Assembly (NCBI GenBank): GCA_041394145.1
Contig: JAWKIW010000018.1
Location: 55,594-119,593, forward strand
Direction of reading: 5' to 3'
DNA from: JAWKIW01 sp041394145
GTDB taxonomy: Bacteria; Actinomycetota; Acidimicrobiia; Acidimicrobiales; Acidimicrobilacustridaceae
DNA: 64,000 nt
Shown here: one piece after another, positions 15,774 through 25,283 of the stretch
Layout of the letters: each line of letters begins with the position of its first letter
How positions within the stretch are numbered: the stretch's first letter is position 1
Made by a program: the position numbers and the translations under genes
Notes under the pieces: generated by a model
Database searches by the model: none
Told to the model about the DNA's origin: nothing
What the model saw: only the letters and a program-made list of their open reading frames with translations

Positions 15774-17180
15774 GTGGAAGACGCTGCGGTGTTGTGGAAA
15801 TCATGCGCAGAGGTGTTGCGCGGCCAGGTCTCCGAGGCGGTGTGGCTCACGACGTTCAACGGGGCCAGCGCCGTCGCCGTCGACGGGGACGCCCTCGTGC
15901 TCGCCGTGCCCAGCTCGGTGGTCCGCGAGCGGATCGAGACCAGGTACCTCACCCTCATGCAGGGCGCCCTGGTCGACATCGGGGCCCCGGTCACGACCGT
16001 GCGCCTGCAGGTGCACACCGACCAGGCCGACCGGGCCGACCCCGTCCTCGCCGACGACCCGGCCGACGCGCTCCGGGTGGCGGTGCCCGCCGAGCCCGAC
16101 CTCGCCGGCGGCGCCGAACCGAACCGGGAGGTGACCCCGCCGCCCGCCTTCCCCGGCGGCGTGAACCCCCGCTACACCTTCGACGACTTCGTCACCGGCA
16201 CCTCGAACCGCTTCGCGCACGCCGCTGCCCTGGCCGTGGCGGAGACCCCGGCTCGCTCCTACAACCCGCTGTTCATCTACGGCGACGCCGGGCTCGGCAA
16301 GACCCACCTGCTGCAGGCCGTCGCCAACTACGTGCAGCAGCACTACCCGACCTACATCGTCCGGTACGTGTCGTCCGAGCGGTACCTGAACGAGTTCATC
16401 GACTCCATCCGCACCAGCAGCCAGGCCCAGTTCAAGCAGCGCTACCGCGAAGCGGACGTGCTGCTCATCGACGACATCCAGTTCATCCAGACCTCCGAGC
16501 GGCTGCAGGAGGAGCTGTTCCACAACTTCGAGCACCTCTACCAGGCCAACAAGCAGATCGTGTTCTCCTCCGACCGGCCGCCGGCGTCGATGGCCACCCT
16601 CGAGGACCGCCTCCGCAGCCGGTTCATGATGGGCCTCATCACCGACATCCAGCCCCCGGACCTCGAGACCCGCCTCGCGATCCTGCGCAAGAAGGCCGAG
16701 AAGGAGACCGTCTACATCCCGGCCGAGGTGCTCGAGCTCATCGCCACCCACATCACCGACAACATCCGCGAGCTCGAAGGAGCCCTGATCCGGGTGTCGG
16801 CCTTCGCCAGCCTCAACAAGGAGCCGTTGACGGTCGAGCTGGCCCAACGGGTCCTGGCCGACATGCTGACCGACAGCCAGCCCCGGCCGATCACCCCGGA
16901 CCTGATCCTGCAGAAGACGTCGGAGATGTTCGACTTCAGCATCGAGGAGATCCGGGGCAAGAGCCGACGGCGGCCCCTCGTGACGGCCCGGCAGATCTCG
17001 ATGTACGTCTTCCGCGAGCTCACCGACCTGTCCTACCCGGCCATCGCCCGCGAGTTCGGTGGGCGCGACCACACCACCGTCATGCACGCCGTCGACAAGA
17101 TCGGCGACCTCATGAAGGAGCGCCGTCAGATCTACGACCAGGTCACCGCCCTGACCCAGAGCATCCGGAGCGGCAGCTGA
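15774..17180 (+). CDS. dnaA: Chromosomal replication initiator protein DnaA
   Basis: A 468-residue AAA+ initiator. Domain I (about 1-80, VLWKSCAEVLRGQVSEAVW), a short Pro/Asp/Ala linker (about 85-125), domain III AAA+ from NPRYTFDDFVTGTSNRFAHAAA with Walker A GDAGLGKTHLL and Walker B VLLIDDIQFI, and domain IV with the DNA-binding signature GGRDHTTVMHAVDKI. I chose GTG 15774 because GGGGAGG lies 11 bases upstream and it starts at the usual N-terminal helix; GTGs further upstream would add about 20 non-conserved residues. It opens the origin and also represses its own gene in many bacteria. Confidence 0.96.
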   Translation: MEDAAVLWKSCAEVLRGQVSEAVWLTTFNGASAVAVDGDALVLAVPSSVVRERIETRYLTLMQGALVDIGAPVTTVRLQVHTDQADRADPVLADDPADALRVAVPAEPDLAGGAEPNREVTPPPAFPGGVNPRYTFDDFVTGTSNRFAHAAALAVAETPARSYNPLFIYGDAGLGKTHLLQAVANYVQQHYPTYIVRYVSSERYLNEFIDSIRTSSQAQFKQRYREADVLLIDDIQFIQTSERLQEELFHNFEHLYQANKQIVFSSDRPPASMATLEDRLRSRFMMGLITDIQPPDLETRLAILRKKAEKETVYIPAEVLELIATHITDNIRELEGALIRVSAFASLNKEPLTVELAQRVLADMLTDSQPRPITPDLILQKTSEMFDFSIEEIRGKSRRRPLVTARQISMYVFRELTDLSYPAIAREFGGRDHTTVMHAVDKIGDLMKERRQIYDQVTALTQSIRSGS

Positions 17181-17442
17181 TGGCACCGCTGCGCCCCGCC
17201 GCCGGCCTGGGGACCGACACGGGGACAGGCTGTGGGCACCGCCCGTCGACGCGGTGGACGACGCCACCGTCATCCCCCGCGCTGGCGGGCCGTCCTGCCA
17301 ACCTGTGGGCCACTGTGAGGACCGCCCGGACAACCATCTCGGTCCTGACCTGCCGCGACGGGCACTTGTCCACAACCCACAGCCCCTACTGCTACTACCG
17401 CGAAGATCATTCCTGTAGAGAGAAGAAAGCGAGCAGCACATC
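17181..17442. other. oriC: dnaA-dnaN intergenic region, candidate oriC
   Basis: A 262-base gap holding a perfect DnaA box TTGTCCACA (17366-17374), several degenerate copies built on CTGTGGG/CCCACAG (for example near 17230, 17304 and 17379), and an AT-richer stretch with few GC pairs at 17396-17440. Most actinobacterial origins lie here. The region is short compared with Streptomyces or Mycobacterium oriC, and only one box is perfect, so boundaries are uncertain. Confidence 0.6.
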
Positions 17443-18540
17443 GTGAAGTTCCGATGCGAACGAGACGTGCTCGTCGACGCGGTGGGCACCGCCGGCCGAG
17501 CGGTCACCAGCCGGGGAGGCTCGCTGCCCGTCCTCGCCGGGGTCCGCCTCGAGCTGCGGGGCGACGAGCTCCGCCTCACCGGGAGCGACCTCGACCTGAC
17601 GATCACGACGGCCGTGCAGGTCGCCGGGGAGACCGACGGCATCGCCGTCCTGCCGGCGAAGCTGGCCGGCGAGATCGTGCGGGTGCTCGAACCCGGCCGG
17701 GTGGACGTCACCGTCGACGACGACGAGGCCACCATCGCTGCCGGGCGCAGCCAGTTCGCGGTGCGGGCCATCCCCGCCGCGGAGTTCCCCCGGTTGCACG
17801 AGCCCGACGGCGACGGCGTGACCCTGTCGAGCACGGCCCTGGCCGACGCCCTGCGCCAGGTGGTGGTGGCGGCCAGCACCGAGGAGACCCGCCCCATCCT
17901 GACCGGGGTCAACATGGCGACCGAGGGCGAGGGGCTTCGTCTGGTGGCCACCGACTCCTACCGCCTGGCCGTGCGCGACCTGCCCGGGACCTCCTTCCTG
18001 GCCGAGGGGCAGAGCGTGCTGGTCCCGTCGACGGCACTGCGCGAGCTGGGTCGGCTGCTGGGCGGTGCCGACGACGTGACCGTGCGCCTTGGCGAGCGCG
18101 ACGCCGCCTTCGAGCTCGGCGGTGTGCACCTGGTGACCCGCCTGATCGACGGCGAGTTCCCGAACTACCGCGGGCTGATCCCCTCGTCGCACCGCCATGA
18201 GCTGCGCATCGGGCGCGACGCCCTGCTCGACGCCGTGCGCCGGGTGAAGGTCGTCGCCCGCGAGCCGTCGACACCGGTGAAGCTGGAGATGAGCAGCGAC
18301 GGTCTGACCCTCAGCGCCAGCGCCCAGGACGTGGGCAACGCCTTCGAGCAGCTCGACGCCAAGTACGAGGGCGAGGAGCTCACCGTGGCGTTCAACCCCG
18401 AGTACCTCCTCGACGGGCTCGAGGTCGCCACCGGCGACGAGGTGACCCTCTCGACCGTGGATGCGTTGAAGCCGGCCCTGCTGCGCTCGGTCGACAGCGA
18501 GGACTTCCTCTACCTGCTGATGCCGGTGCGCGTGTCGTGA
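17443..18540 (+). CDS. dnaN: DNA polymerase III beta subunit (sliding clamp)
   Basis: A 365-residue ring-forming clamp that tethers the replicative polymerase. Three repeated clamp domains are readable (about 1-120, 125-245, 246-365), starting VKFRCERDVLVDAV and with the highly conserved C-terminal segment KPALLRSVDSEDFLYLLMPVRV that forms the protein-binding pocket. GTG start preceded by a long purine-rich run (AGAGAGAAGAAAGCGAGC). Intact, of normal length, and followed 42 bases later by recF. Confidence 0.97.
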   Translation: MKFRCERDVLVDAVGTAGRAVTSRGGSLPVLAGVRLELRGDELRLTGSDLDLTITTAVQVAGETDGIAVLPAKLAGEIVRVLEPGRVDVTVDDDEATIAAGRSQFAVRAIPAAEFPRLHEPDGDGVTLSSTALADALRQVVVAASTEETRPILTGVNMATEGEGLRLVATDSYRLAVRDLPGTSFLAEGQSVLVPSTALRELGRLLGGADDVTVRLGERDAAFELGGVHLVTRLIDGEFPNYRGLIPSSHRHELRIGRDALLDAVRRVKVVAREPSTPVKLEMSSDGLTLSASAQDVGNAFEQLDAKYEGEELTVAFNPEYLLDGLEVATGDEVTLSTVDALKPALLRSVDSEDFLYLLMPVRVS

Positions 18541-18582
18541 ACGGCGCCGGACCGGTCGGGCCGACGGCCTGAGTCGGCGACG

Positions 18583-19668
18583 GTGCAGCTCCGCCGCCTC
18601 TGGCTGCGCGACTTCCGTTCCTACGCCGAGGCCGAGGTCCCGTTCGGACCGGGCCTCACCGCCATCGTCGGCGCCAACGGGGAGGGCAAGACGAACCTGC
18701 TCGAGGCGATCGCCTACCTGGCCACGCTGGGCTCGTTCCGGGGGGCGCCCACCGAGGCGCTGGTGCGAACCGGCGCCACCGAGGCGGTCGTGCGGGCCGA
18801 GGGCGAGCGAGAAGGCCGACAGGTGCTCGTGGAAGCCGAGGTGGCCGCGGGTGGCCGGGGCCGCGTCCAGGTGAACAAGCAGCGGCTCCGCCGGGCGCGC
18901 GACCTGCTCGGCTACGTCCGCGTGACGGTCTTCTCCCCCGACGACCTCGAGCTGGTCAAGGGCGGGCCGGAGCAGCGACGCCGCTACCTCGATGCCACCC
19001 TGGTCGCCCTCCACCCCCGCCACGACGCCGTCCAACGGGACCTCGAGCGCATCCTGCGCCAGCGCAACGCCCTGCTGCGCCAAGCCGGTGGTCGGCTGAC
19101 CGCGGAGGTGGAGACCACCCTCGACGTGTGGGACGACAAGCTGGCGACCACTGGTGCCGCCCTGGCGCACGCGCGCCAGGCACTCGTCGACGACCTGGGG
19201 CCCCTGCTCGCCGCCGCCTACGTCCAGGTCGCTCGCCGGGACACCCCGGTGACGGCGACCTACCGCGGCGCCTGGCAGGAGGCCGGCCTGGCGACGGCGC
19301 TCGCCGATGCCCGTCGCGACGACCTCCGGCGCGGCGTCACGACCGTCGGACCGCATCGCGACGAGCTGGGGCTGCGCATCGACGGGCTGCCGGCGCGCAC
19401 CCACGCCTCCCAGGGCGAGCAGCGCTCCCTGGCCTGGGCGCTGCGGCTGGCGTCGCACCTCCTCGTGCGGGACGCGGTCGGCTCCGCCCCGGTGCTGCTG
19501 CTCGACGACGTCTTCTCCGAGCTCGACCCGGGACGGAGCCAGGGCCTGCTCGACGGCCTGCCTGCCGGCCAGACGGTGCTCACGACGGCCGGTGGGCTCC
19601 CCGCCGACGCCGCCCCCGACGTGGTGGTGCGGGTCGGCGCGGGGCAGGTGGCCGTCGTCTCGGGCTGA
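18583..19668 (+). CDS. recF: DNA replication and repair protein RecF
   Basis: A 361-residue SMC-like ATPase that loads RecA at gapped DNA. The N-terminus LRRLWLRDFRSYAEAEV leads to Walker A GANGEGKTNLLEAIAYL; the ABC signature region is near SQGEQRSLAWALRLA, and Walker B is VLLLDDVFSELDPGR, all intact. GTG start. Length is typical. Lies in the dnaN-recF-DUF721-gyrB replication cluster. Confidence 0.95.
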   Translation: MQLRRLWLRDFRSYAEAEVPFGPGLTAIVGANGEGKTNLLEAIAYLATLGSFRGAPTEALVRTGATEAVVRAEGEREGRQVLVEAEVAAGGRGRVQVNKQRLRRARDLLGYVRVTVFSPDDLELVKGGPEQRRRYLDATLVALHPRHDAVQRDLERILRQRNALLRQAGGRLTAEVETTLDVWDDKLATTGAALAHARQALVDDLGPLLAAAYVQVARRDTPVTATYRGAWQEAGLATALADARRDDLRRGVTTVGPHRDELGLRIDGLPARTHASQGEQRSLAWALRLASHLLVRDAVGSAPVLLLDDVFSELDPGRSQGLLDGLPAGQTVLTTAGGLPADAAPDVVVRVGAGQVAVVSG

Positions 19669-19709
19669 GCCCCACCTCGAGCGGTCGCCGGCCGCGCGAC
19701 ACTGCCCGG

Positions 19710-20057
19710 GTGCCGTGGGAGCCGCTGCCGTCCCGCTCCGAGGAGGAGCCGACCCGCATGGGAGCGACGTTGGACCGCCTCGTGCGGCACCTCGGGGGCT
19801 CCTCGTCGGCGGCGGTGCAGGGCGTGTTCGGCCGGTGGGCCGAGCTGGTCGGTCCGCAGGTGGCGGCCCACAGTCGACCGGTGCGCCTGCGCGACGGGGT
19901 GCTGTCGCTCGTGGTCGACGAGCCGGCCTGGGCCACCCAGCTGCGCCTGCTGGAGGCCGACCTGCTCGGGCGCTTCGCCGCCGAGCTCGGCCCCGACGTG
20001 GTGCGGGCGCTGCGGGTGCGCGTCGGGCCCCTGGACGCGCCCCGGGACGCCGGTTGA
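19710..20057 (+). CDS. DUF721 (DciA-like) protein
   Basis: A 115-residue protein of the DUF721 family that lies between recF and gyrB in actinobacteria. The core GATLDRLVRHLGGSSSAAV, the W-x-E-L-V-G segment (FGRWAELVGPQVAAHSRP) and the beta strand GVLSLVVDEPAWATQL are clear. DciA, the family member studied in several bacteria, loads the replicative helicase; the same role is plausible here. GTG 19710 is chosen as the first start after the recF stop; an ATG at 19759 is possible. Confidence 0.88.
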   Translation: MPWEPLPSRSEEEPTRMGATLDRLVRHLGGSSSAAVQGVFGRWAELVGPQVAAHSRPVRLRDGVLSLVVDEPAWATQLRLLEADLLGRFAAELGPDVVRALRVRVGPLDAPRDAG

Positions 20058-20153
20058 CCCACTCGTCGGCGGCGGTGGGCGACGGCCGCCCTCCGCCGCT
20101 GGGGGGTGACCGCCGACCCGGGCGGCATGAACCGCGTCGGGACCCCCCTCTGG

Positions 20154-20159
20154 TACACT
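20154..20159 (+). promoter_or_regulatory. -10-like hexamer of the gyrase operon
   Basis: TACACT follows a run of C and CTCTGG, 56 bases before the gyrB ATG. It is the best -10 candidate in the 158-base gap between the DUF721 gene and gyrB. No clear -35 is seen 17 bases upstream. Confidence 0.4.
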
Positions 20160-20215
20160 GCTGACATCGTCATTCAGGCCTCTGACCTGCGGTTTTGGCC
20201 TTGCAGGGAGCCCGG

Positions 20216-22225
20216 ATGCGACGCGACCCCGACGACTCGCTCCGGGTCCTTCCGACCGTCAGCAGCACCAGGGAACCACCGCGCTTGGCACCCAAGACCG
20301 ACACCTACGACGCGAGCGCCATCACCGCGCTCGAGGGCCTCGAGCACGTCCGCAAGCGGCCCGGCATGTACATCGGCTCCACCGGTGTCGGCGGCCTCCA
20401 CCACCTCGTGTACGAGGTGGTGGACAACGCCGTCGACGAGGCGATGGCGGGCTTCTGCGACCGCATCGACGTGACCTTGCTCGCCGACGGCGGCTGCGAG
20501 GTCGTCGACAACGGTCGGGGCATCCCGGTGGACCCCATGAAGGACCCCAAGCTGAAGGGGATGCCGGCGGTCCAGGCGGTGCTGTCGCAGCTGAACACGG
20601 GCGGCAAGTTCGAGGGCAAGGGCTACAAGGTGTCCGGCGGCCTGCACGGCGTCGGCGTCTCGGTCGTCAACGCCCTGTCCGCCCGCCTGGAGTGCGAGGT
20701 CGACAAGGACGGCAAGCGGTACTACCTCGACTTCGAGCACGGCGGGAAGCTGACGACGAAGCTGAAGGTCCTGAAGGACGCGCCGCGAGGTCGCACCGGG
20801 ACGACGGTGCGGTTCTGGGCCGACCCCGAGATCTTCGAGACCACCGAGTTCCGCGCCCAGGCACTGCTCGAGCGCTTCCAGATGATGGCGTTCCTGAACA
20901 AGGGCCTCGAGATCCGCTTCAAGGACCTCCGCCCGGGAGGCAGCCCTGAACCCGTCAGCTACCGGTACGCGGGCGGCATCGTCGACTTCGTCAAGCACGT
21001 CAACTCCACCAAGGACGCGCTGTTCAGTCGGGTCGGCTACTTCGAGGGCGTCGACGACGAGGGCGGCCAGGAGGTCGAGATCGCCTTCCAGTGGAACACC
21101 GGGTTCAACACCGACGGCATCCACAGCTTCGCCAACGGCATCGCCACCATCGAGGGCGGCATGCACGAGGAGGGGTTCAAGAAGTCCCTCACCAACGTGG
21201 TCAACCGCTACGCGAAGAAGACCAACCTCCTCAAGGAGAAGGACGGCTCGCTGCAGGGCGAGGACATCCGCGAGGGTCTGACGGCGATCATCAGCGTGCG
21301 GCTGCGCGACCCCCAGTTCGAGGGGCAGACCAAGGGCAAGCTGGGCAACGTGTCGATGCGATCGCTGGTCGAGAAGGTCACCAACGACAAGCTCGGCGAC
21401 TTCTTCGAGGAGCATCCCACCGAGGCACGCAAGATCGTGAACAAGGCGATCCAGGCGTCGCGAGCCCGTCAGGCCGCCCGCAAGGCCCGGGAGACCATCC
21501 GCCGCAAGTCGGCCCTCGAGGGCGCCGGCATGCCGGACAAGCTCAAGGACTGCGCGACCCGCGATCCCGACGAGGCCGAGCTGTTCATCGTCGAGGGCGA
21601 CTCCGCCGGCGGTTCGGCCACCCAGGCCCGCGACCCGCGCACCCAGGCGATCCTGCCCATCCGCGGCAAGATCCTCAACGTCGAGCGGGCCCGCATGGAC
21701 CAGATGCTCAAGAACGCCGAGATCCAGACCCTCATCTCGGCCATCGGCGCCGGGGTGGGCGAGGAGTTCGACGTCACCAAGAACCGCTACGGCAAGGTCA
21801 TCATCATGTGCGACGCCGACGTCGACGGCGCCCACATCCGCACGCTGCTGCTGACGTTCTTCTTCCGGCAGATGCGGGCGCTCGTCGAGCAGGAGCACAT
21901 CTACATCGCCCAGCCGCCGCTGTTCTCCACGGTGGTCGGCAAGGAGAAGGTCTACCTGAAGGACGATGCCGCCAAGGACCGGTTCATGGTCGAGCACCCG
22001 AGCCACAAGCGCGAGTTCCAGCGCCTCAAGGGCCTCGGTGAGATGGACTGGCAGGAGCTGGGCGAGACGACGATGGACCCCGATCGCCGCACGCTGCTGC
22101 AGGTCTCGGTCGAGCAGGCGGCCATCGCCGACGAGGTCTTCTCCATCCTCATGGGTGAGGACGTCGAGTCCCGCAAGCACTTCATCCAGACGAACGCCAA
22201 AGACGTCCGCTTCCTCGACATCTGA
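20216..22225 (+). CDS. gyrB: DNA gyrase subunit B
   Basis: The ATPase subunit of gyrase (669 residues). GHKL ATPase motifs include ALEGLEHVRKRPGMYIGS, the Asn-bearing VVDNAVDEAMAG and KVSGGLHGVGVSVVNALS. The TOPRIM domain has EGDSAGGSATQARD and the metal-binding CDADVDGAHIRTLLL. The C-terminus ends TNAKDVRFLDI as expected. ATG at 20216 has GGGAG six bases upstream; it adds about 23 residues before the usual MAPKTDTYDAS-like start at TTG 20285, which is the alternative. gyrA follows 11 bases after the stop. Confidence 0.97.
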   Translation: MRRDPDDSLRVLPTVSSTREPPRLAPKTDTYDASAITALEGLEHVRKRPGMYIGSTGVGGLHHLVYEVVDNAVDEAMAGFCDRIDVTLLADGGCEVVDNGRGIPVDPMKDPKLKGMPAVQAVLSQLNTGGKFEGKGYKVSGGLHGVGVSVVNALSARLECEVDKDGKRYYLDFEHGGKLTTKLKVLKDAPRGRTGTTVRFWADPEIFETTEFRAQALLERFQMMAFLNKGLEIRFKDLRPGGSPEPVSYRYAGGIVDFVKHVNSTKDALFSRVGYFEGVDDEGGQEVEIAFQWNTGFNTDGIHSFANGIATIEGGMHEEGFKKSLTNVVNRYAKKTNLLKEKDGSLQGEDIREGLTAIISVRLRDPQFEGQTKGKLGNVSMRSLVEKVTNDKLGDFFEEHPTEARKIVNKAIQASRARQAARKARETIRRKSALEGAGMPDKLKDCATRDPDEAELFIVEGDSAGGSATQARDPRTQAILPIRGKILNVERARMDQMLKNAEIQTLISAIGAGVGEEFDVTKNRYGKVIIMCDADVDGAHIRTLLLTFFFRQMRALVEQEHIYIAQPPLFSTVVGKEKVYLKDDAAKDRFMVEHPSHKREFQRLKGLGEMDWQELGETTMDPDRRTLLQVSVEQAAIADEVFSILMGEDVESRKHFIQTNAKDVRFLDI

Positions 22226-22236
22226 ACGGATCCGCC

Positions 22237-24700
22237 ATGCCTGACGACCCGACCACCCCGCCGTCCGGCGACGACGACGGCGAGGGCCGCGTCGCCATCC
22301 AGCCCATCGAGATCCAAGAAGAGGTCGAGCGCTCGTTCCTCGACTACGCCATGTCGGTCATCACGTCGCGGGCGCTGCCCGACGCCCGTGACGGCCTCAA
22401 GCCGGTGCACCGGCGGATCCTGTGGGGCATGCACAACGCCGGGGCCCGGCCCGACCGGCCCACGGTGAAGTGCGCCCGCATCACCGGCGACGTCATGGGC
22501 AAGTACCACCCCCACGGCGACAGCGCCATCTACGACGCGCTGGTGCGGATGGGGCAGGACTTCTCCCTGCGCCACCCGCTCATCCAGCCCAAGGGCAACT
22601 TCGGCTCCCTCGACGACCCGCCCGCCGCCGCCCGCTACACCGAGTGCCGCCTGGCGCCCATCGCCATGCACATGCTCGAGGGCATCGACGAGGACACCGT
22701 CGACATGGCCGACAACTACGACGGCCAGGACCACGAGCCCATCGTGGTGCCGTCGCGGTTCCCGAACCTGCTCGTCAACGGCAGCCAGGGGATCGCCGTC
22801 GGCATGGCCACCAACATCCCGCCCCACAACCTCGGCGAGGTCATCGGCGGTGGTCCACCTGCTCGACCACCCCGAGGCCACCCCCGACGAGCTGATGCAG
22901 TTCGTCAAGGGGCCCGACTTCCCCACCGGCGCGCTCATCATGGGGCGCGGCGGGATCATGGACGCGTACCGGACGGGCAAGGGGTCCATCAAGCTGCGGG
23001 CCAAGGCCGAGATCGAAGAGGGCAAGCGCAACGACCAGATCGTGGTCACCGAGCTGCCCTACCAGGTGAGCCCCAACGCCGTGCTGGCCAAGATCCGCGA
23101 GCTGGTCGAGGCGCGCGAGCTCGAGGGCATCGCCGATCTCAACGACGAGTCGGCCCAGGCCAAGACCCGCATCGTCGTCAAGCTCAAGAAGGACGCGCCG
23201 GCGCTCGTCATCTTGAACAACCTCTACAAGCGCACGCCGCTGCAGACCAACTTCGCCGTCAACACCGTCGCCCTGGTCGACGGCGTGCCCCGGACGCTGA
23301 ACCTGCGCGACGCGCTGGTGGCCTACGTCGACCACCAGGTCGAGGTCATCCGCCGGCGGTCGGAGTTCCGCCTCGACAAGGCCCGCAAGCGGGCCCACAT
23401 CGTCGAGGGCCTCATCAAGGCGCTCGACATGATCGACGAGATCATCGCCACCATCCGCGGCTCGGCCGACACCGCCGACGCACGCGAGAAGCTGATGGCC
23501 GAGCCGTTCGAGTTCTCCGAGGTGCAGGCCCAGCACATCCTCGACATGGCGCTGCGCAGCCTCACCCGGCTCGGCCGCGAGCAGCTCGAAGAGGAGATGG
23601 CGCAGCTCCGGCAGACGATCGCCGAGCTCGAGGCGATCCTGGCCGACGAGGGCAAGCTGCGGCAGGTCATCAAGGACGAGATCGGCGAGGTGCGGGAGAA
23701 GTACGCCGACGACCGTCGCACCGAGATCACCTTCGACGCGGGCGACATCGACATCGAAGACCTCATCGAGGACGAGGACCTCGTGGTCACCATGTCGCAC
23801 AAGGGCTACATCAAGACGGTCGCGGCCGACGCCTTCAAGATCCAGGGCCGGGGCGGGCGGGGCGTGGCCGGGGCCAAGCTCAAGGACGAGGACTACATCG
23901 AGCACATCATCCACACCTCGGCCCACGCCTACCTGCTGTTCTTCTCCAGCCGCGGCCGCGTGTACCGGCTGAAGGCGCACGAGATCCCCATGAAGGACCG
24001 CACGGCGCGGGGGACGGCGGTGGTGAACCTGCTGCCGCTGCAGCCCGGCGAGACGATCCAGTCGATCATCGACACCCGCGACTACGAGACCAACCGCTTC
24101 CTGTTCTTCTGCACCCGCAACGGCCAGGTGAAGAAGACCAAGTTCAACGAGTACGACTCGTCGCTGCGAGCCGGCCTGATCGCGCTGAACCTCAAGGACG
24201 GCGACGAGCTCGTGCGGGTCATCCCCACCAACGGCGGCAACGACATCTTCATGGTGTCCAAGCTGGGCATGACCATCCGCTTCGCCGAGGACGAGGTCCG
24301 GTCGATGGGGCGGGCCGCCGCCGGCGTCCGGGGCATGAAGCTCAAGGCCGGCGACGAGGTCGTGTCCTGCGACGTGGCTCGTGACGAGGCGGCGATCCTC
24401 ATCGTCACCGATGGTGGCTACGGCAAGCGCACCCAGCTCGACCGCTTCAACCGGCAGGGCCGGGGCGGTCAGGGCGTGCGGGGCATCAAGATCACGGCGC
24501 GCAAGGGCTACGTGGTCGCCGCCTTCATGGTCGGCATCGACGACGAGATCTTCGTCATCGCGTCGGGCGGGGTCGTGATCCGGATGCCGGTGCGTGACAT
24601 CTCCTCGCAGGGACGCGACGCCACCGGGGTGCGGGTCATGAACCTCGAGGACGAGCAGACGGTGGCCGCGGTGGCCCCGGTGCTCCAGGTCGACGAGTAG
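22237..24700 (+). CDS. gyrA: DNA gyrase subunit A, frame broken near 22850
   Basis: The DNA-cutting subunit. The N-terminal part (22237 to about 22848) has the quinolone-resistance region HPHGDSAIYDALVRM with wild-type-like Ser and Asp, and the catalytic tyrosine in ARYTECRLAP. The frame is lost inside NLGEVI and resumes as VVHLLDHPEATPDELM from about 22850. The rest is complete: tower and coiled coil (EQLEEEMAQLRQTIAELEAIL), GyrA box QGRGGRGVAG and all C-terminal beta-pinwheel blades to VAPVLQVDE. Two bases appear missing in GGCGGTGGTCC. Because gyrA is essential and everything else is intact, an error in the sequence is by far the best explanation. Confidence 0.93.
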
Positions 24701-24823
24701 GCCGCCCCCGGCCGACGCTCGGCGGTCGCCCCGGCGATCGCCCCACCGGTCCTCCGGTCCCCTCTCTCGGCGAGGCCGTGCGGCATCGCCCCGTCCGCCG
24801 ACGAGCGACCCCGGAGCGACGCC

Positions 24824-25169
24824 ATGCCATCCACCTCCCTGTCCCGACCCCATCCCCACCGCGGACGCGGCGACCGCGGCCAGGCGACGCCACTCGTGGG
24901 CCTGCTGGTGCTGCTCGCCGCTGGCGTGACGGTGGTCCTCGGTCACCTCTCGGCATTGGCCGTCGATCCGGGCGTGCCCAGGCGGCCGACGCCGTGGCGC
25001 TGACGCCGCACGTCGACAGCCCATCGGTGGCGGCGCCGCTGGCCGCGGCCGGCGGCGCCGTCCTGGAAGCGATCTCGACAAGCGCCGGGCAGGCGGTGGT
25101 GCGGGTGCGGGTCGGTCGCGCCACGGCCGCAGCGCAGGCGCGGGCAGTGGTCAGGCTGACGAGGCTTGA
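24824..25169 (+). CDS. TadE/pseudopilin-like small secreted protein, frame broken
   Basis: ATG 24824 gives an Arg/His-rich N-terminus, then GDRGQATPLVGLLVLLAAGVTVVLGHL: a glycine before Q-A-T-P and one hydrophobic helix, as in the TadE-like flp pilus proteins of actinobacteria. The frame fails near 24974 (CCGGG, apparently one G short) and continues one frame over with AQAADAVAL, a Gly/Ala core and AGQAVVRVRVGRATAAAQARAVV, a typical TadE-like C-terminal beta hairpin. Restoring one further G near 25159 would end the protein at TGA 25169 as ...VVRLDEA. No other pilus gene is nearby. Family assignment is by motif only. Confidence 0.5.
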
Positions 25170-25217
25170 CGGCCGCTGCGCCCCGGGGCGGTCTGTCGGC
25201 GGCCCGGCTCCATCACG

Positions 25218-25223
25218 TAGACT
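25218..25223 (+). promoter_or_regulatory. Possible -10 hexamer for the DUF3566 gene
   Basis: TAGACT is the only AT-rich hexamer between the pseudopilin-like gene and the GTG at 25284, leaving a leader of about 55 bases. Tentative. Confidence 0.3.
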
Positions 25224-25283
25224 CTCTGTGTCCTCCTTGAGCCGCGCCTGCCCGGCGCCGACCCGACCGCGCCTGGCGCACCG

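Noticed and set aside
22237..24700. Two separate half-genes for gyrase A
   Set aside because: No start signal precedes the second part, and the conserved residues run straight through the break after a small correction.
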